Shown: one piece after another, positions 35,973 to 43,560 of the stretch
Position numbering within the stretch: the stretch's first letter is position 1
How the letters are laid out: every line of letters begins with the position of its first letter
From: an uncultured Ruminococcus sp.
GTDB lineage: Bacteria; Bacillota; Clostridia; Oscillospirales; Ruminococcaceae
Assembly (NCBI GenBank): GCA_902800795.1
Contig: CADCFQ010000006.1
Location: 36,032-100,031 of the forward strand
Length of the DNA: 64,000 nt
Direction: 5' to 3'
The notes under the pieces: model-generated
Told to the model about the DNA's origin: nothing
What the model saw: only the letters and a program-made list of their open reading frames with translations
Databases searched by the model: none
Program-made: the position numbers and the translations under genes

Positions 35973-38288
35973 TCAAAACATAAGCACTTCACGTTGCGAG
36001 CCTTCAGCAGTGATCCCGTATTCAGAATTGTAAAAACGTTTATCAAGAATGATTATACCATTATATGCTTTGTAAATAGCTCCATTTTCAATCAATGCTT
36101 TTTTAGTACCAGCATATATGCTTACTGTGTATTTCTGAGCTTTTCTGATAAGGCTTGCAGCTTCATTCGGTGTCAAAGCATTGTTAAGAGAAGCAATTAA
36201 GTTCTCTGCTTTCTTATCATAAGGAACAAGTACAGCTTCGGTATTCCGGTCTATGACCTCAAAAAGCTTACCGGCAGTCCTGAATGCCTGTGCTAATTCC
36301 CAATGAGTCTCTTTATGTATCTCCCACCTGTTCTTATTTAGCGAAAGAAGCTCCAGCAATGTAACATTATCTCCGACAGTATAATCCAGACTTTCAGAGC
36401 ATTCTGAAAAAAGCTGCTGATAATATTCATTCTGCATCTTCGGAGAAAGCAGGTCTTTTTCAGAACTATTTATTATATTTCGAGTAATCCTCTGTGCCGC
36501 TTTTATTTCAATGAGACCGCCCAGCTTTTCATTCTTAAAGTTAATAATATAAACGGGGCATATCCTTTTCTTTTCACCGCTTCTGTTGCATCTGCCTGCT
36601 GCCTGAGCCGCATTGTCAAGTCCTGCCATCGCACGTACAACACACGAAAACGATATATCAACGCCTGCTTCAATAAGCTGAGTTGTTATGCATATTACAG
36701 GGAGTTTCCTTCTTAATAATCTCCGAAGTGTATTTATTCGTTTTTTACGATGTATCGGACACATATTTGTACTTAGATGTATAATAAAAGCGCTGTCTGA
36801 CATCTGTTCTTTCATAAGCTTATACATTTGTAAAGCCTGTGCTTTTGTGTTTACAATTAAAAGCAGGTCATTATTTTCTTCAAACTTATTCTTACAAAAT
36901 TCGGCTGCCTCTTCAAAATCATACCCATATGTTTCAAGCATCGGAATGATGTCGGTCCTGTGAAATATCTTAAAATCTATATTATTATCACCAATCATTT
37001 CAGATGATTCATCAAACTGTATTTTGTATTTGTTTTTCTCAAATGTAGGCTGAGTTGCTGAGCACAATACAATAGTACTTTTGCAGACTTTTGCCAGGAA
37101 ATTGACTGCAAGACTAAATAGATGCGTACATTTCAACGGCACAGACTGCACTTCATCTATTATGATCACCGCATTACTAAGTCTGTGCATACGTCTAACA
37201 GATGAAGTTTTACCCGAGAATAACGTATTCAGAAATTGAACCATCGTAGTTGCGATCACAGGTGACTCCCAGCGTTCGGCACAAAGCTGATACGCATTGT
37301 ATTCATTCTCATCGTCAAATTCCGCAGCAAGATTTGAATGATGTTCGAGAAAATTCTCTTTCCCTGCCAAAGCTTCTATTATCTCACTGTTCTGTTCAAG
37401 TATTGACATAAAAGGAGCTATATAAAAAATACGCTTTTTCCCAAAATTCATACATTGCTTGATAGCAAATCTCATTGATGAGAGGGTCTTTCCGCCTCCT
37501 GTTGGTACTATCAGCTTGCAAACACCGACTTGATGCTTGGCAAATTCAGCACAACGATCTGATATACTGCGACGCTGAATTGGTATTGAACCGGTTTCAT
37601 TTGCAAAGTTTTCCAGCAGCTCATCCATGCGATTATTCATTGAGTACCACAACTTTGAATTGTCAGTTGAATGAAGAGTTTCTGCATTTGACATAAAATC
37701 CGAAGTATCTGTTCTGTCTGCATCGATCAAAGCCGACAGCAAAAGCCGTTCAAGCATTCCGATATAGTATGTAAATTCAATTTTATCTTTAGGTTTTATT
37801 CTATTAACAGCAGCAAGCCATTCTTCAGCCGCAGCACTAAATAATTTGTCCAAATCATTGTCGCCAATTATCTCATAAAGATTATTTAAGACTTGGTCAT
37901 AACCTTCTTTTTTTGATGTCCTGATTTTAAAATAATCCCTGCAATCATTATCTACCCAATCATGAAGCCCATGATGTGAAATTATCGTATGAGCCAATCC
38001 TATACCGGCAATTTCTGTTCTATCGTCCTCAGCCATATCATAAAGATATTTTGCTCCCGCATAGCTATGGTCGATGCTTCCCCTTGCGGCATTACTTATA
38101 CCATTGATATAATCATCAAATTCACTTGTCAGTTTTCCTGCATCATGTAATAAGCCGATTATCTTTCCTGCATTCCCCAGATCAAGGTCAACAAGGTAAG
38201 ACTCAGCAAGCAAGGCTGTATTATTACAGTGCTCACTTACAGTTTGCACAACTCCGTCTGACTCCCTTTTATGAGCTGTAAACGACAT
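35973..38288 (-). CDS. cas3: CRISPR-associated helicase-nuclease Cas3 (HD-DExD fusion)
   Basis: About 771 residues. Cas3 is recruited to the Cascade R-loop and degrades the target DNA. The N-terminal HD nuclease has SEHCNNTALLA, GLLHDAGK (the HD pair, about residue 45) and a later SHHGLHDW. The helicase has Walker A IVPTGGGKTLSS (about 260), the DEVQ Walker B box in IIIDEVQSVP (about 372) and the C-terminal VVRAMAGLDNAAQAAGRCNR motif VI. I start it at ATG 38288 because AGAAGGTGG lies 8 bp upstream; longer in-frame starts have no ribosome site. It is the first gene of the cas operon. Confidence 0.93.
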   Translation of the reverse strand: MSFTAHKRESDGVVQTVSEHCNNTALLAESYLVDLDLGNAGKIIGLLHDAGKLTSEFDDYINGISNAARGSIDHSYAGAKYLYDMAEDDRTEIAGIGLAHTIISHHGLHDWVDNDCRDYFKIRTSKKEGYDQVLNNLYEIIGDNDLDKLFSAAAEEWLAAVNRIKPKDKIEFTYYIGMLERLLLSALIDADRTDTSDFMSNAETLHSTDNSKLWYSMNNRMDELLENFANETGSIPIQRRSISDRCAEFAKHQVGVCKLIVPTGGGKTLSSMRFAIKQCMNFGKKRIFYIAPFMSILEQNSEIIEALAGKENFLEHHSNLAAEFDDENEYNAYQLCAERWESPVIATTMVQFLNTLFSGKTSSVRRMHRLSNAVIIIDEVQSVPLKCTHLFSLAVNFLAKVCKSTIVLCSATQPTFEKNKYKIQFDESSEMIGDNNIDFKIFHRTDIIPMLETYGYDFEEAAEFCKNKFEENNDLLLIVNTKAQALQMYKLMKEQMSDSAFIIHLSTNMCPIHRKKRINTLRRLLRRKLPVICITTQLIEAGVDISFSCVVRAMAGLDNAAQAAGRCNRSGEKKRICPVYIINFKNEKLGGLIEIKAAQRITRNIINSSEKDLLSPKMQNEYYQQLFSECSESLDYTVGDNVTLLELLSLNKNRWEIHKETHWELAQAFRTAGKLFEVIDRNTEAVLVPYDKKAENLIASLNNALTPNEAASLIRKAQKYTVSIYAGTKKALIENGAIYKAYNGIIILDKRFYNSEYGITAEGSQREVLMF

Positions 38289-38325
38289 ATATACCACCTT
38301 CTGAATTGCATTTATCATTTTTTCA

Positions 38326-38381
38326 AGTTTAACATAACAGTGTTTGTTTGTCAATGTATAACTGTACATAAAAACGTACAG
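38326..38381 (-). promoter_or_regulatory. cas operon promoter with adjacent palindrome
   Basis: On the minus strand TTGACA (38349-38354) and TAAACT (38326-38331) have a 17-bp spacer, 38 bp upstream of the cas3 start. Just upstream of the -35 box CTGTAC (38376-38381 as GTACAG on plus) and GTACAG (38362-38367 as CTGTAC) form an inverted repeat with an 8-bp centre, a plausible activator or repressor site. Confidence 0.75.
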
Positions 38382-38460
38382 CTGATCTTTTTAAGAGAGT
38401 TTTGGAAGGTTATACAAATCACAAGTGCTCCCATTGTGCAAAACAACAGTGCCTTTCCAA

Positions 38461-38772
38461 TTATGCTTCTGACTTATTAACTTGTATATCTATTGCATTA
38501 TCCTCGCTTCTGATTTCATATTTCTGCTCAGGGATTCCATATACATTAACGCTCTGATGACTTGTAGAAAACGAGTTTTCTTCAAGATAGTTTGGTTTTC
38601 CAAACATCAACTGCTCAATATCGTTGGAACTGTATTCTGTATAATCATCGGATTCTTTGATGATGCTCTCCATCTTCTTGATGAGCAATAGATTATCGAC
38701 ATTTTCTGTTTCATCATCAGGCATTAGGATAAATAGGTAATCTCTTGCTCGGCTTATAGAAACATAGCATCT
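38461..38772 (-). pseudogene. C-terminal remnant of a UvrD/Rep-like helicase
   Basis: The open frame between stop codons reads RCYVSISRARDYLFILMPDD and on for a further 84 residues. YVSISRARDYLFI is the motif VI region of superfamily I UvrD/PcrA helicases, where the Arg finger sits. The rest of the helicase is missing, and an in-frame stop lies directly upstream. An ATG at 38724 could give an 87-residue product, but it would begin after motif VI. It is most likely debris from an earlier defence or repair gene next to the cas operon. Confidence 0.65.
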
Positions 38773-38988
38773 TTATAAAACATTATATTTATCGATTATC
38801 CAAAGCCAAAAGCTCTTATAAGATAATCCGGCATAGCTTCAGCAATTGTTATGGGGGGCTCATAAGCCATAATAATTATTCTCATTTCATCATTCAAAAC
38901 ACATTAGTCAATAGAATAATTCTATAGTAATTATTCTATAACAAAAAGCGATTAAAATCAACATAATTATGGCATAAACGCAGATTAG
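38773..38988. other. AT-rich decayed segment with an 11-bp inverted repeat
   Basis: No intact gene is seen. ATAGAATAATT (38911-38921) and AATTATTCTAT (38929-38939) form a perfect inverted repeat around 7 bp, possibly an operator left from a lost gene. A 24-codon open frame on the minus strand (MAYEPPITIAEAM) near 38790-38865 could be another gene-start remnant. Confidence 0.45.
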
Positions 38989-39147
38989 ACTCACCCCAAG
39001 GCAGCTATACAAGTCCGCAACCGCAGTATGATAGACCGTTCCGACCTTGTGATGTGCTGTGTGCAGCATAATAGCGGAGGAGCATACCGCACTCTACAGT
39101 ATGCCGAGAAACAAGGCAAATGGATAATCAATATATCTGATGAATAA
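38989..39147 (+). pseudogene. C-terminal remnant of a SLOG/DUF1273-like protein
   Basis: The open frame, bounded upstream by a stop, encodes RNRSMIDRSDLVMCCVQ, then SGGAYRTLQYAEKQGKWIIN. This pattern (an 'R-N-x-x-M-V-D-x-S-D' segment followed by a Gly-Gly-Thr/Ala-Tyr loop) is typical of the YpsA/DUF1273 branch of SLOG nucleotide-binding proteins. The N-terminal part is absent. SLOG genes are common on integrative elements of Clostridia. The family match is by pattern only. Confidence 0.6.
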
Positions 39148-39264
39148 TAAATAATGAGAAAACAGAACGCTGGGTTCGCAAATGAACCAGCGTCCTGTTT
39201 CTGTTTTATCAAGGTGTAATTTTATTGCAAATCTAAATATTTTGTAAACACGCCCTGTTTTGCC

Positions 39265-39540
39265 TTAACTTTTCGCCCGAAATCCTAGGTATAAGTGAGA
39301 GGCTTTTATTTTCGATGAATAATAATTCTTTATCAAACTGCCAGAGTCCTCCTTATCATAAATGATATACAAGTCACACATTTTCTGCTGTGCCGTTTTG
39401 TTGAATACAGAGAATTTGTATGGTGATAGCGAAATATCACTTAAAAATATGCCGCATTTTGTAGTGTCTATTGGAAGGAGGTCTCTCGCTATGCAATTTG
39501 ACGGAACGACATAACCCCAATTGCCTTCATTTGCAACAAA
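39265..39540 (-). pseudogene. Unrecognised protein remnant
   Basis: An open frame of 91 codons ends at TAA 39265-39267 and has a stop just upstream, but no plausible start codon before an internal Met late in the frame. It encodes NEGNWGYVVPSNCIARDLLPI, then KCGIFLSDISLSPYKFSVF and CDLYIIYDKEDSGSLIKNYY. The composition looks protein-like rather than random. I do not recognise the family. Its missing start suggests a truncated gene. Confidence 0.4.
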
Positions 39541-40027
39541 TTACAAACTTTTAAAATATCTCTGAAACCGGTCAGTTAAAACGACTCTAAGTGTGCTTAC
39601 TATTGATAGATATTTTAATTACAATAAATATAATACAGAAAGCAATAATGTCATGGCTTTACAGAAGACTCTGTATGCAAATCTCACATTTTTCGAAGGG
39701 CTGATTTAGTGAATACGGAGATAATTATTACAACTTTCCCAAAACCACTTATAAAATCGGCTCAAACTGTCCTTACTATTGGAAGGCAGTTTAATTTCGG
39801 CTGCATACGCAGCGAAGAAGCATAATCAGCAACAGCCCATACAGGCTGAATGATAATTCAGGAGGTGTTTCCAATGGTCGCTTAACAGGAATAATCAAAT
39901 GCAACAATCAAATGGCAGCCCTATCGGGTAACGGTATAGCTGTTTAAAAAATTTCATTTTTACCCTAATTTCACAGCTATCAGATAGCAAGCATAGATTG
40001 TTCCGTACACCGGAAAAATCCGTATCC
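39541..40027. other. Non-coding, decayed segment
   Basis: No intact gene is seen. A short similar pair occurs at about 39586-39625 and 39760-39792 (CGACTCTAAGTGTGCTTACT versus CGGCTCAAACTGTCCTTACT). A strong GGAGGTG ribosome site near 39861 precedes ATGGTCGCTTAA, so only a three-codon stub remains after it. Confidence 0.5.
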
Positions 40028-40080
40028 CGATTTTGCGATATCCCCACAAAATCGTTGTTTAGGGAACCCGCTGCCCTAAA
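40028..40080. other. Candidate oriT-like inverted repeats upstream of mobC remnant
   Basis: CGATTTTG (40028-40035) pairs with CAAAATCG (40047-40054), and TTTAGGG (40058-40064) pairs with CCCTAAA (40074-40080). Paired stems just upstream of a MobC-like start are typical of the origin of transfer of mobilizable elements. No relaxase gene survives, and the nic site is not identified. Confidence 0.45.
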
Positions 40081-40131
40081 CCGAAAGCCCTCATTCGAGG
40101 GAAACACAAAGAAAATTATCAAAAGAAAGGA

Positions 40132-40221
40132 ATGATTATTATAGCAAGAAAAAACAAAACGCTCCGACGCAAGGAGATAGTATATTCCGCCGAGGAATGG
40201 TCACAAATCAAAAAAGGTTAG
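40132..40221 (+). pseudogene. N-terminal remnant of a MobC-like mobilization protein
   Basis: An ATG after AGAAAGGA encodes MIIIARKNKTLRRKEIVYSA, then EEWSQIKKG and a stop. Basic N-termini followed by F/Y-S-x-E-E-W are typical of MobC/relaxosome ribbon-helix-helix proteins, which are normally over 100 residues. Only 29 remain. The EVE nuclease gene begins just downstream on the other strand, at the point where the mob module breaks off. Confidence 0.55.
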
Positions 40222-40248
40222 GGTTAGGGAAATACATAATAATGGTTG

Positions 40249-41229
40249 CTAATCTATCAATGTATTAGCTAATGTAAAGCCGTCACTTTCGTTATAATCA
40301 TATTTAACTAGTTTTATAGGCTTGTTTTCAAACTTCTCACGCTTTTTAACATAATCGATTACATCTGCTGAGAATCCTTTAGCAATTGCAGTTGTTCTCA
40401 GCATTTTCATGTCACCGGAAACCTTCTTTTGTAAAAACCATGATTCGTAATCAATTAATTGTGTCAATGCTTTTGTGTCAAATTCATCTCTTTTGACTTC
40501 TATTATATCATATGATAGAATTATATTTTTTATTTTAGGGTGTTCATACATCAAAAGAATATCCATTTCTCTGCCTAAATTGGTCGGAATATAACAAAGA
40601 TAATCAGTATAATTTCCAAAGATATTCTTGAATTTGCCAGTAGCAAACGAATGGTTTAATAACGTCATTACAGAATACTCATATTTTAGCTTATTCTTTT
40701 CTGCATGAACGTTTTCAAGCAGATTGGATTTATGATATGGATAAGGTTCAACAATTCTCCAAACATTTTGAGAAAATGGATTGATTTTGAGGAACTCGTT
40801 AATAATGATCTCAAATTCATGATTAGAGATTGAAAACATAGCATTTGTGCCTGATGCCCTTTGAAGAGCCCACGTCCATATCCTATTGTTGTTTCTTAAG
40901 TCATTAATATCATTCAAAAGCAGAGATTTATCAAAGCAGTATTCAGATGTTTTTATTCTACACCTGAATGGATAAATTCTGTCATTCCAAACAGGAATTT
41001 CGTCATAGAACGGAGAACCGTCAGCTTTCCAAACGCCACGAAGTTCTTTTGAACCTGTTATGTACATCAAGACATAGTCATTTTCCCTAATCATTGAAAG
41101 CCTTGAAAGCATAGCATCAAATACATTATTTTGATTTCTTCCATCGTTTGGTTCTGGAATACCAACTAAGCCTTTGCGAGTACAGATCTCAAAGTTTTCC
41201 TCATTAGTCAAAAATATGTGAACTGCCAT
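40249..41229 (-). CDS. EVE/PUA-like domain fused to PD-(D/E)XK nuclease
   Basis: A 326-residue protein. The N-terminal half (about residues 1-150) reads like an EVE/PUA-type reader: FLTNEENFEIC, RENDYVLMYITGSKELRGVW and DRIYPFRCRI. EVE domains bind modified bases. The C-terminal half has a nuclease core: REMDILLMYEH (Asp, about residue 217), then IIEVKRDEFD (Glu-x-Lys, about 242) and a KALTQLIDYESWF helix, the layout of PD-(D/E)XK enzymes of the DUF91/NucS type. I chose ATG 41229 because AGAGGTGAT lies just upstream. A modification-dependent restriction role is likely by analogy. It sits alone within a disrupted mobilization module. Confidence 0.7.
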   Translation of the reverse strand: MAVHIFLTNEENFEICTRKGLVGIPEPNDGRNQNNVFDAMLSRLSMIRENDYVLMYITGSKELRGVWKADGSPFYDEIPVWNDRIYPFRCRIKTSEYCFDKSLLLNDINDLRNNNRIWTWALQRASGTNAMFSISNHEFEIIINEFLKINPFSQNVWRIVEPYPYHKSNLLENVHAEKNKLKYEYSVMTLLNHSFATGKFKNIFGNYTDYLCYIPTNLGREMDILLMYEHPKIKNIILSYDIIEVKRDEFDTKALTQLIDYESWFLQKKVSGDMKMLRTTAIAKGFSADVIDYVKKREKFENKPIKLVKYDYNESDGFTLANTLID

Positions 41230-41284
41230 ATTATCACCTCTATTTGATTGTACCACAAGTATAATGTAAAGTCAATTAATCAAT

Positions 41285-41371
41285 ATGGGTGATTATATCT
41301 CCAAGCTGGTAGAGAAAGAAAGACAACGCAAGCGGCAAGAGCAGGTGAAGAAAAAGAAACAGCGCAGATAA
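41285..41371 (+). pseudogene. C-terminal tail remnant, possibly of a relaxase
   Basis: A 28-codon open frame encodes MGDYISKLVEKERQRKRQ followed by a very basic end. It sits immediately 5' of xis, where relaxase genes of related mobilizable elements end. A lysine/arginine-rich tail would suit a relaxase C-terminus. Too short to be sure; a small independent peptide cannot be excluded. Confidence 0.4.
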
Positions 41372-41387
41372 AGAAAGGAGAAACATA

Positions 41388-41612
41388 TTGAACAATACTT
41401 ATGACGATTCCGCCCGAACAGCTATACCCGTCTGGAAACGCTACACCCTGACCGTCACCGAGGCGGCCGAGTATTACCACATTGGCGAGGGCAAGCTTCG
41501 CAGTATCGCCGAGGAGCACAAGAGTGATGACTTCATCATCTTTAACGGCAACCGAGTGCTTTTCAAGCGTGAGAGGTTTGAGGAATTTCTTGACCGAGTG
41601 GCTGTGATTTAG
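41388..41612 (+). CDS. xis: Excisionase (Tn916 Xis type)
   Basis: A 74-residue DNA-binding protein. The central part KRYTLTVTEAAEYYHIGEGKLRSIAEE is the winged-helix pattern of Tn916-family excisionases, followed by FIIFNGNRVLFKRERFEEFLD. It starts at TTG 41388 after GAAAGGAG. Xis directs the integrase towards excision and lies 77 bp upstream of the integrase, the usual order. Confidence 0.9.
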   Translation: MNNTYDDSARTAIPVWKRYTLTVTEAAEYYHIGEGKLRSIAEEHKSDDFIIFNGNRVLFKRERFEEFLDRVAVI

Positions 41613-41689
41613 GGTATTGAAAAAGGCCCGGATCTGTGTTATAATAATAATGCAAGTTCGGGTCTCTTTCTTTGAAAGGAGAGATTAGC

Positions 41690-42904
41690 TTGAGTGAAGA
41701 TAGAAGAGACCGGAATAAAAGGAAACTAAGATTTGGCGAAAGCCAGAGAGAAGACGGAAGGTACCGTTATACCTACATTGACGCATTCGGCAAGAAAAGG
41801 GACGTATACAGCTGGCGGCTTGAAGCAACTGACCCGCACCCGGAGGACAAGAAAAAAGATCTGTCGCTGAGGGAAAAGGAACTGAAAGTCGCAAAGGATA
41901 CTTTAGACTACATAGCTGTGAATGGTGGAAATTATACTGTGCTGCGGCTGGTCGAGAGGTATATCTCGCTGAAAACAGGCGTGCGTCAAAGTACGAGAAC
42001 AGGCTATAAGACAGTCATCAATCTGTTGAAGAAGGACCCGTTCGGGAGTTTGCGCATTGACAAGATAAGACGCTCCGATGCCAAGCTGTGGCTTATAAAG
42101 CTTCAGCGAGAGGAAGGCAAAAGTTACAGCACTATTCACACTATCAGAGGTGTGCTGAGACCTGCATTCCAGATGGCAGAGGACGACGACCTGATACGGA
42201 AGAATCCTTTTGGCTTTGAGCTTGCTACGATAATTGAAAATGACAGCGAGCCGCGAGAGGCACTTACGGAAAAGCAGCAGAAGGATTACCTTGATTTCAT
42301 CAAGAATGACAAGCACTACTGCCAGTATTATGACGGGATATTTATCCTGTTTAACACAGGGCTGCGTATATCGGAGTTTTGCGGGCTGACTATTTCGGAC
42401 GTTGACTTTGACAGTCAACGCGTAAACGTTGAACGTCAGCTTATACGCACAAGCGAAGGCAAGTACATCATCGAAAATCCCAAGACCCAAAGCGGAGTCA
42501 GGTCGATACCGATGACTGCCGAGGTAGAAGCAGCGTTCCAAAGGATAATCGCCGGCCGAAAGCGTGCAAAGCACGAGCCGATCATCGGCGGCTGTGTCGG
42601 ATTTCTGTTTCTTGACAAGAACGGTATGCCGAGGCTGGCACTGCACTGGGAAAAGGTCATGCAGCGCATAAGAGCAAAATACTCCTCCGAAAAGCTGAGA
42701 CCTTTGCCGAGGATAACGCCTCACGTTTGCCGACACACCTTCTGCACCAATATGTCAAGGCTGGGCATGAATCCCAAAATGCTGCAATACATAATGGGTC
42801 ATGCCGACATAAGTGTAACTTTTAACACTTACACTCATGTCAAGATCGAAGATGCAGAGAGCGAAATGCAGCGTCTGACAGAACTGCTCAATGGTAAAAC
42901 ATAA
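41690..42904 (+). CDS. int: Tyrosine integrase (Tn916 family)
   Basis: About 404 residues. The N-terminal arm-binding domain has RKLRFGESQREDGRYRYTYID, the core-binding domain ISLKTGVRQSTRTGYKTVIN. The catalytic domain has the first Arg in LFNTGLRISEFCGLT, then HVCRHTFCTNM (H-x-x-R), GHADISVTFNTYTH (His and Tyr nucleophile). All catalytic residues are present. I place the start at TTG 41690, since an earlier in-frame TTG at 41672 lies inside the GAAAGGAGAG ribosome site. It ends 152 bp before the attR core and should recombine the 17-bp core. Confidence 0.93.
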   Translation: MSEDRRDRNKRKLRFGESQREDGRYRYTYIDAFGKKRDVYSWRLEATDPHPEDKKKDLSLREKELKVAKDTLDYIAVNGGNYTVLRLVERYISLKTGVRQSTRTGYKTVINLLKKDPFGSLRIDKIRRSDAKLWLIKLQREEGKSYSTIHTIRGVLRPAFQMAEDDDLIRKNPFGFELATIIENDSEPREALTEKQQKDYLDFIKNDKHYCQYYDGIFILFNTGLRISEFCGLTISDVDFDSQRVNVERQLIRTSEGKYIIENPKTQSGVRSIPMTAEVEAAFQRIIAGRKRAKHEPIIGGCVGFLFLDKNGMPRLALHWEKVMQRIRAKYSSEKLRPLPRITPHVCRHTFCTNMSRLGMNPKMLQYIMGHADISVTFNTYTHVKIEDAESEMQRLTELLNGKT

Positions 42905-42907
42905 AAA

Positions 42908-42941
42908 TTTACCACTGATTTTACCACTTTTACCACTAAAA
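42908..42941 (+). repeat. Right arm-type integrase sites
   Basis: Three TTTACCAC copies occur in 34 bp just after the integrase stop, matching the left arm site at 21928-21951. Short direct repeats of ATATGAAA and GCGTAAA follow between here and attR. Confidence 0.7.
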
Positions 42942-43044
42942 TTTGAGAAGATATGAGAAAATATGAAACAATATGAAAGATAGCCAAAATGCGTAAAAGT
43001 GCGTAAATGCGCTGATTTATAGAAAAGAAGGGAGTTTCCAAGAG

Positions 43045-43494
43045 GTGAAAAAAATCCTATTCGTCTGCCACGGCAACATCTGCCGTTCGCCGATGGCGGA
43101 ATTTATTATGAAGGATCTTGCCGCCAGGGCCGGCAGGCAGGGCGACTACTATATCGAGTCGGCGGCTGTCAGCACCGAGGAGATAGGAAACGATATGCAC
43201 CCGGGAGCTAAAAACGAGCTGCGCCGCAGAGGCGTCCCCTTTGAGCGCAGAGCCGCAAGACAGATGACTAAGGCAGATTATGACCGCTTTGATCTGATAC
43301 TCCTTATGGATGGCTGGAACGTAAGGCTCGCAAAGCGCATCCTTGGGAGCGACCCGGACAACAAGGTTAAGCTCCTGCTGGAGTATGCAGGCCGTCCCGG
43401 TGAAGACATCGCCGATCCCTGGTATACCGGCAATTTCAAGGAGACCTATGAGGATATCATCTCAGCCTGCACGGAACTGTTAAAGCAAGGCTGA
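43045..43494 (+). CDS. Low-molecular-weight protein tyrosine phosphatase, 5' end supplied by the element
   Basis: A 149-residue cytosolic phosphatase. The P-loop CHGNICRS (C-x5-R, Cys8) is at the N-terminus and the general acid Asp lies in IADPWYTGNFKETYEDI (about residue 129). The length is normal. The start is now GTG 43045 with AAGGGAG upstream, all within the element's right end. The original TTG start and its ribosome site remain 21 kb away. Codons 1-4 changed from TTG ACC AAG ATA to GTG AAA AAA ATC, so the protein is nearly unchanged. The gene is cut off from its former operon partner, the deacetylase. Relatives act on bacterial tyrosine kinases or as arsenate reductases. Confidence 0.92.
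   Translation: MKKILFVCHGNICRSPMAEFIMKDLAARAGRQGDYYIESAAVSTEEIGNDMHPGAKNELRRRGVPFERRAARQMTKADYDRFDLILLMDGWNVRLAKRILGSDPDNKVKLLLEYAGRPGEDIADPWYTGNFKETYEDIISACTELLKQG
43057..43073 (+). other. attR core inside the phosphatase gene
   Basis: The 17-bp CTATTCGTCTGCCACGG is identical to the left core. It covers codons 5-10 of the restored phosphatase gene. Bases to its left, including the GTG start and ribosome site, belong to the element. Confidence 0.85.
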
Positions 43495-43508
43495 ACGTGA
43501 AAAAATTA

Positions 43509-43542
43509 AAGCTGCACTTCAATTACGAAGTGCAGCTTTTTT
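43509..43542 (+). terminator. Intrinsic terminator after the phosphatase gene
   Basis: AAGCTGCACTTC pairs perfectly with GAAGTGCAGCTT over a 6-nt loop, followed by TTTT. It can also serve the convergent pntB gene. Confidence 0.85.
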
Positions 43543-43560
43543 GCTGTGTTAAGTTTTGCC

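Larger units (their letters stand above)
21847..43073. mobile_element. Integrated mobile element (defence island) in the phosphatase gene
   Basis: The borders are two copies of the 17-bp core CTATTCGTCTGCCACGG at 21847-21863 and 43057-43073. Between them lie a tyrosine integrase and Xis at the right end, arm-type TTTACCAC repeats inside both ends, an AlbA_2 regulator, a Fic protein, a type I-C CRISPR-Cas locus, decayed mobilization and helicase fragments, and an EVE-like nuclease. Base composition is visibly more AT-rich than the flanks. No conjugation apparatus or intact relaxase is seen, so it is at most mobilizable, or now immobile except for excision. Confidence 0.85.

Noticed and set aside
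38724..38724. An intact 87-residue gene starting at this ATG
   Set aside because: The helicase motif VI similarity extends upstream of the ATG to a stop codon, so the frame is the tail of a truncated gene.
39895..40122. A 75-codon minus-strand frame starting MIIFFVFPSNEGF
   Set aside because: It runs through the oriT-like inverted repeats and has no recognisable features or ribosome site. I read the region as non-coding.
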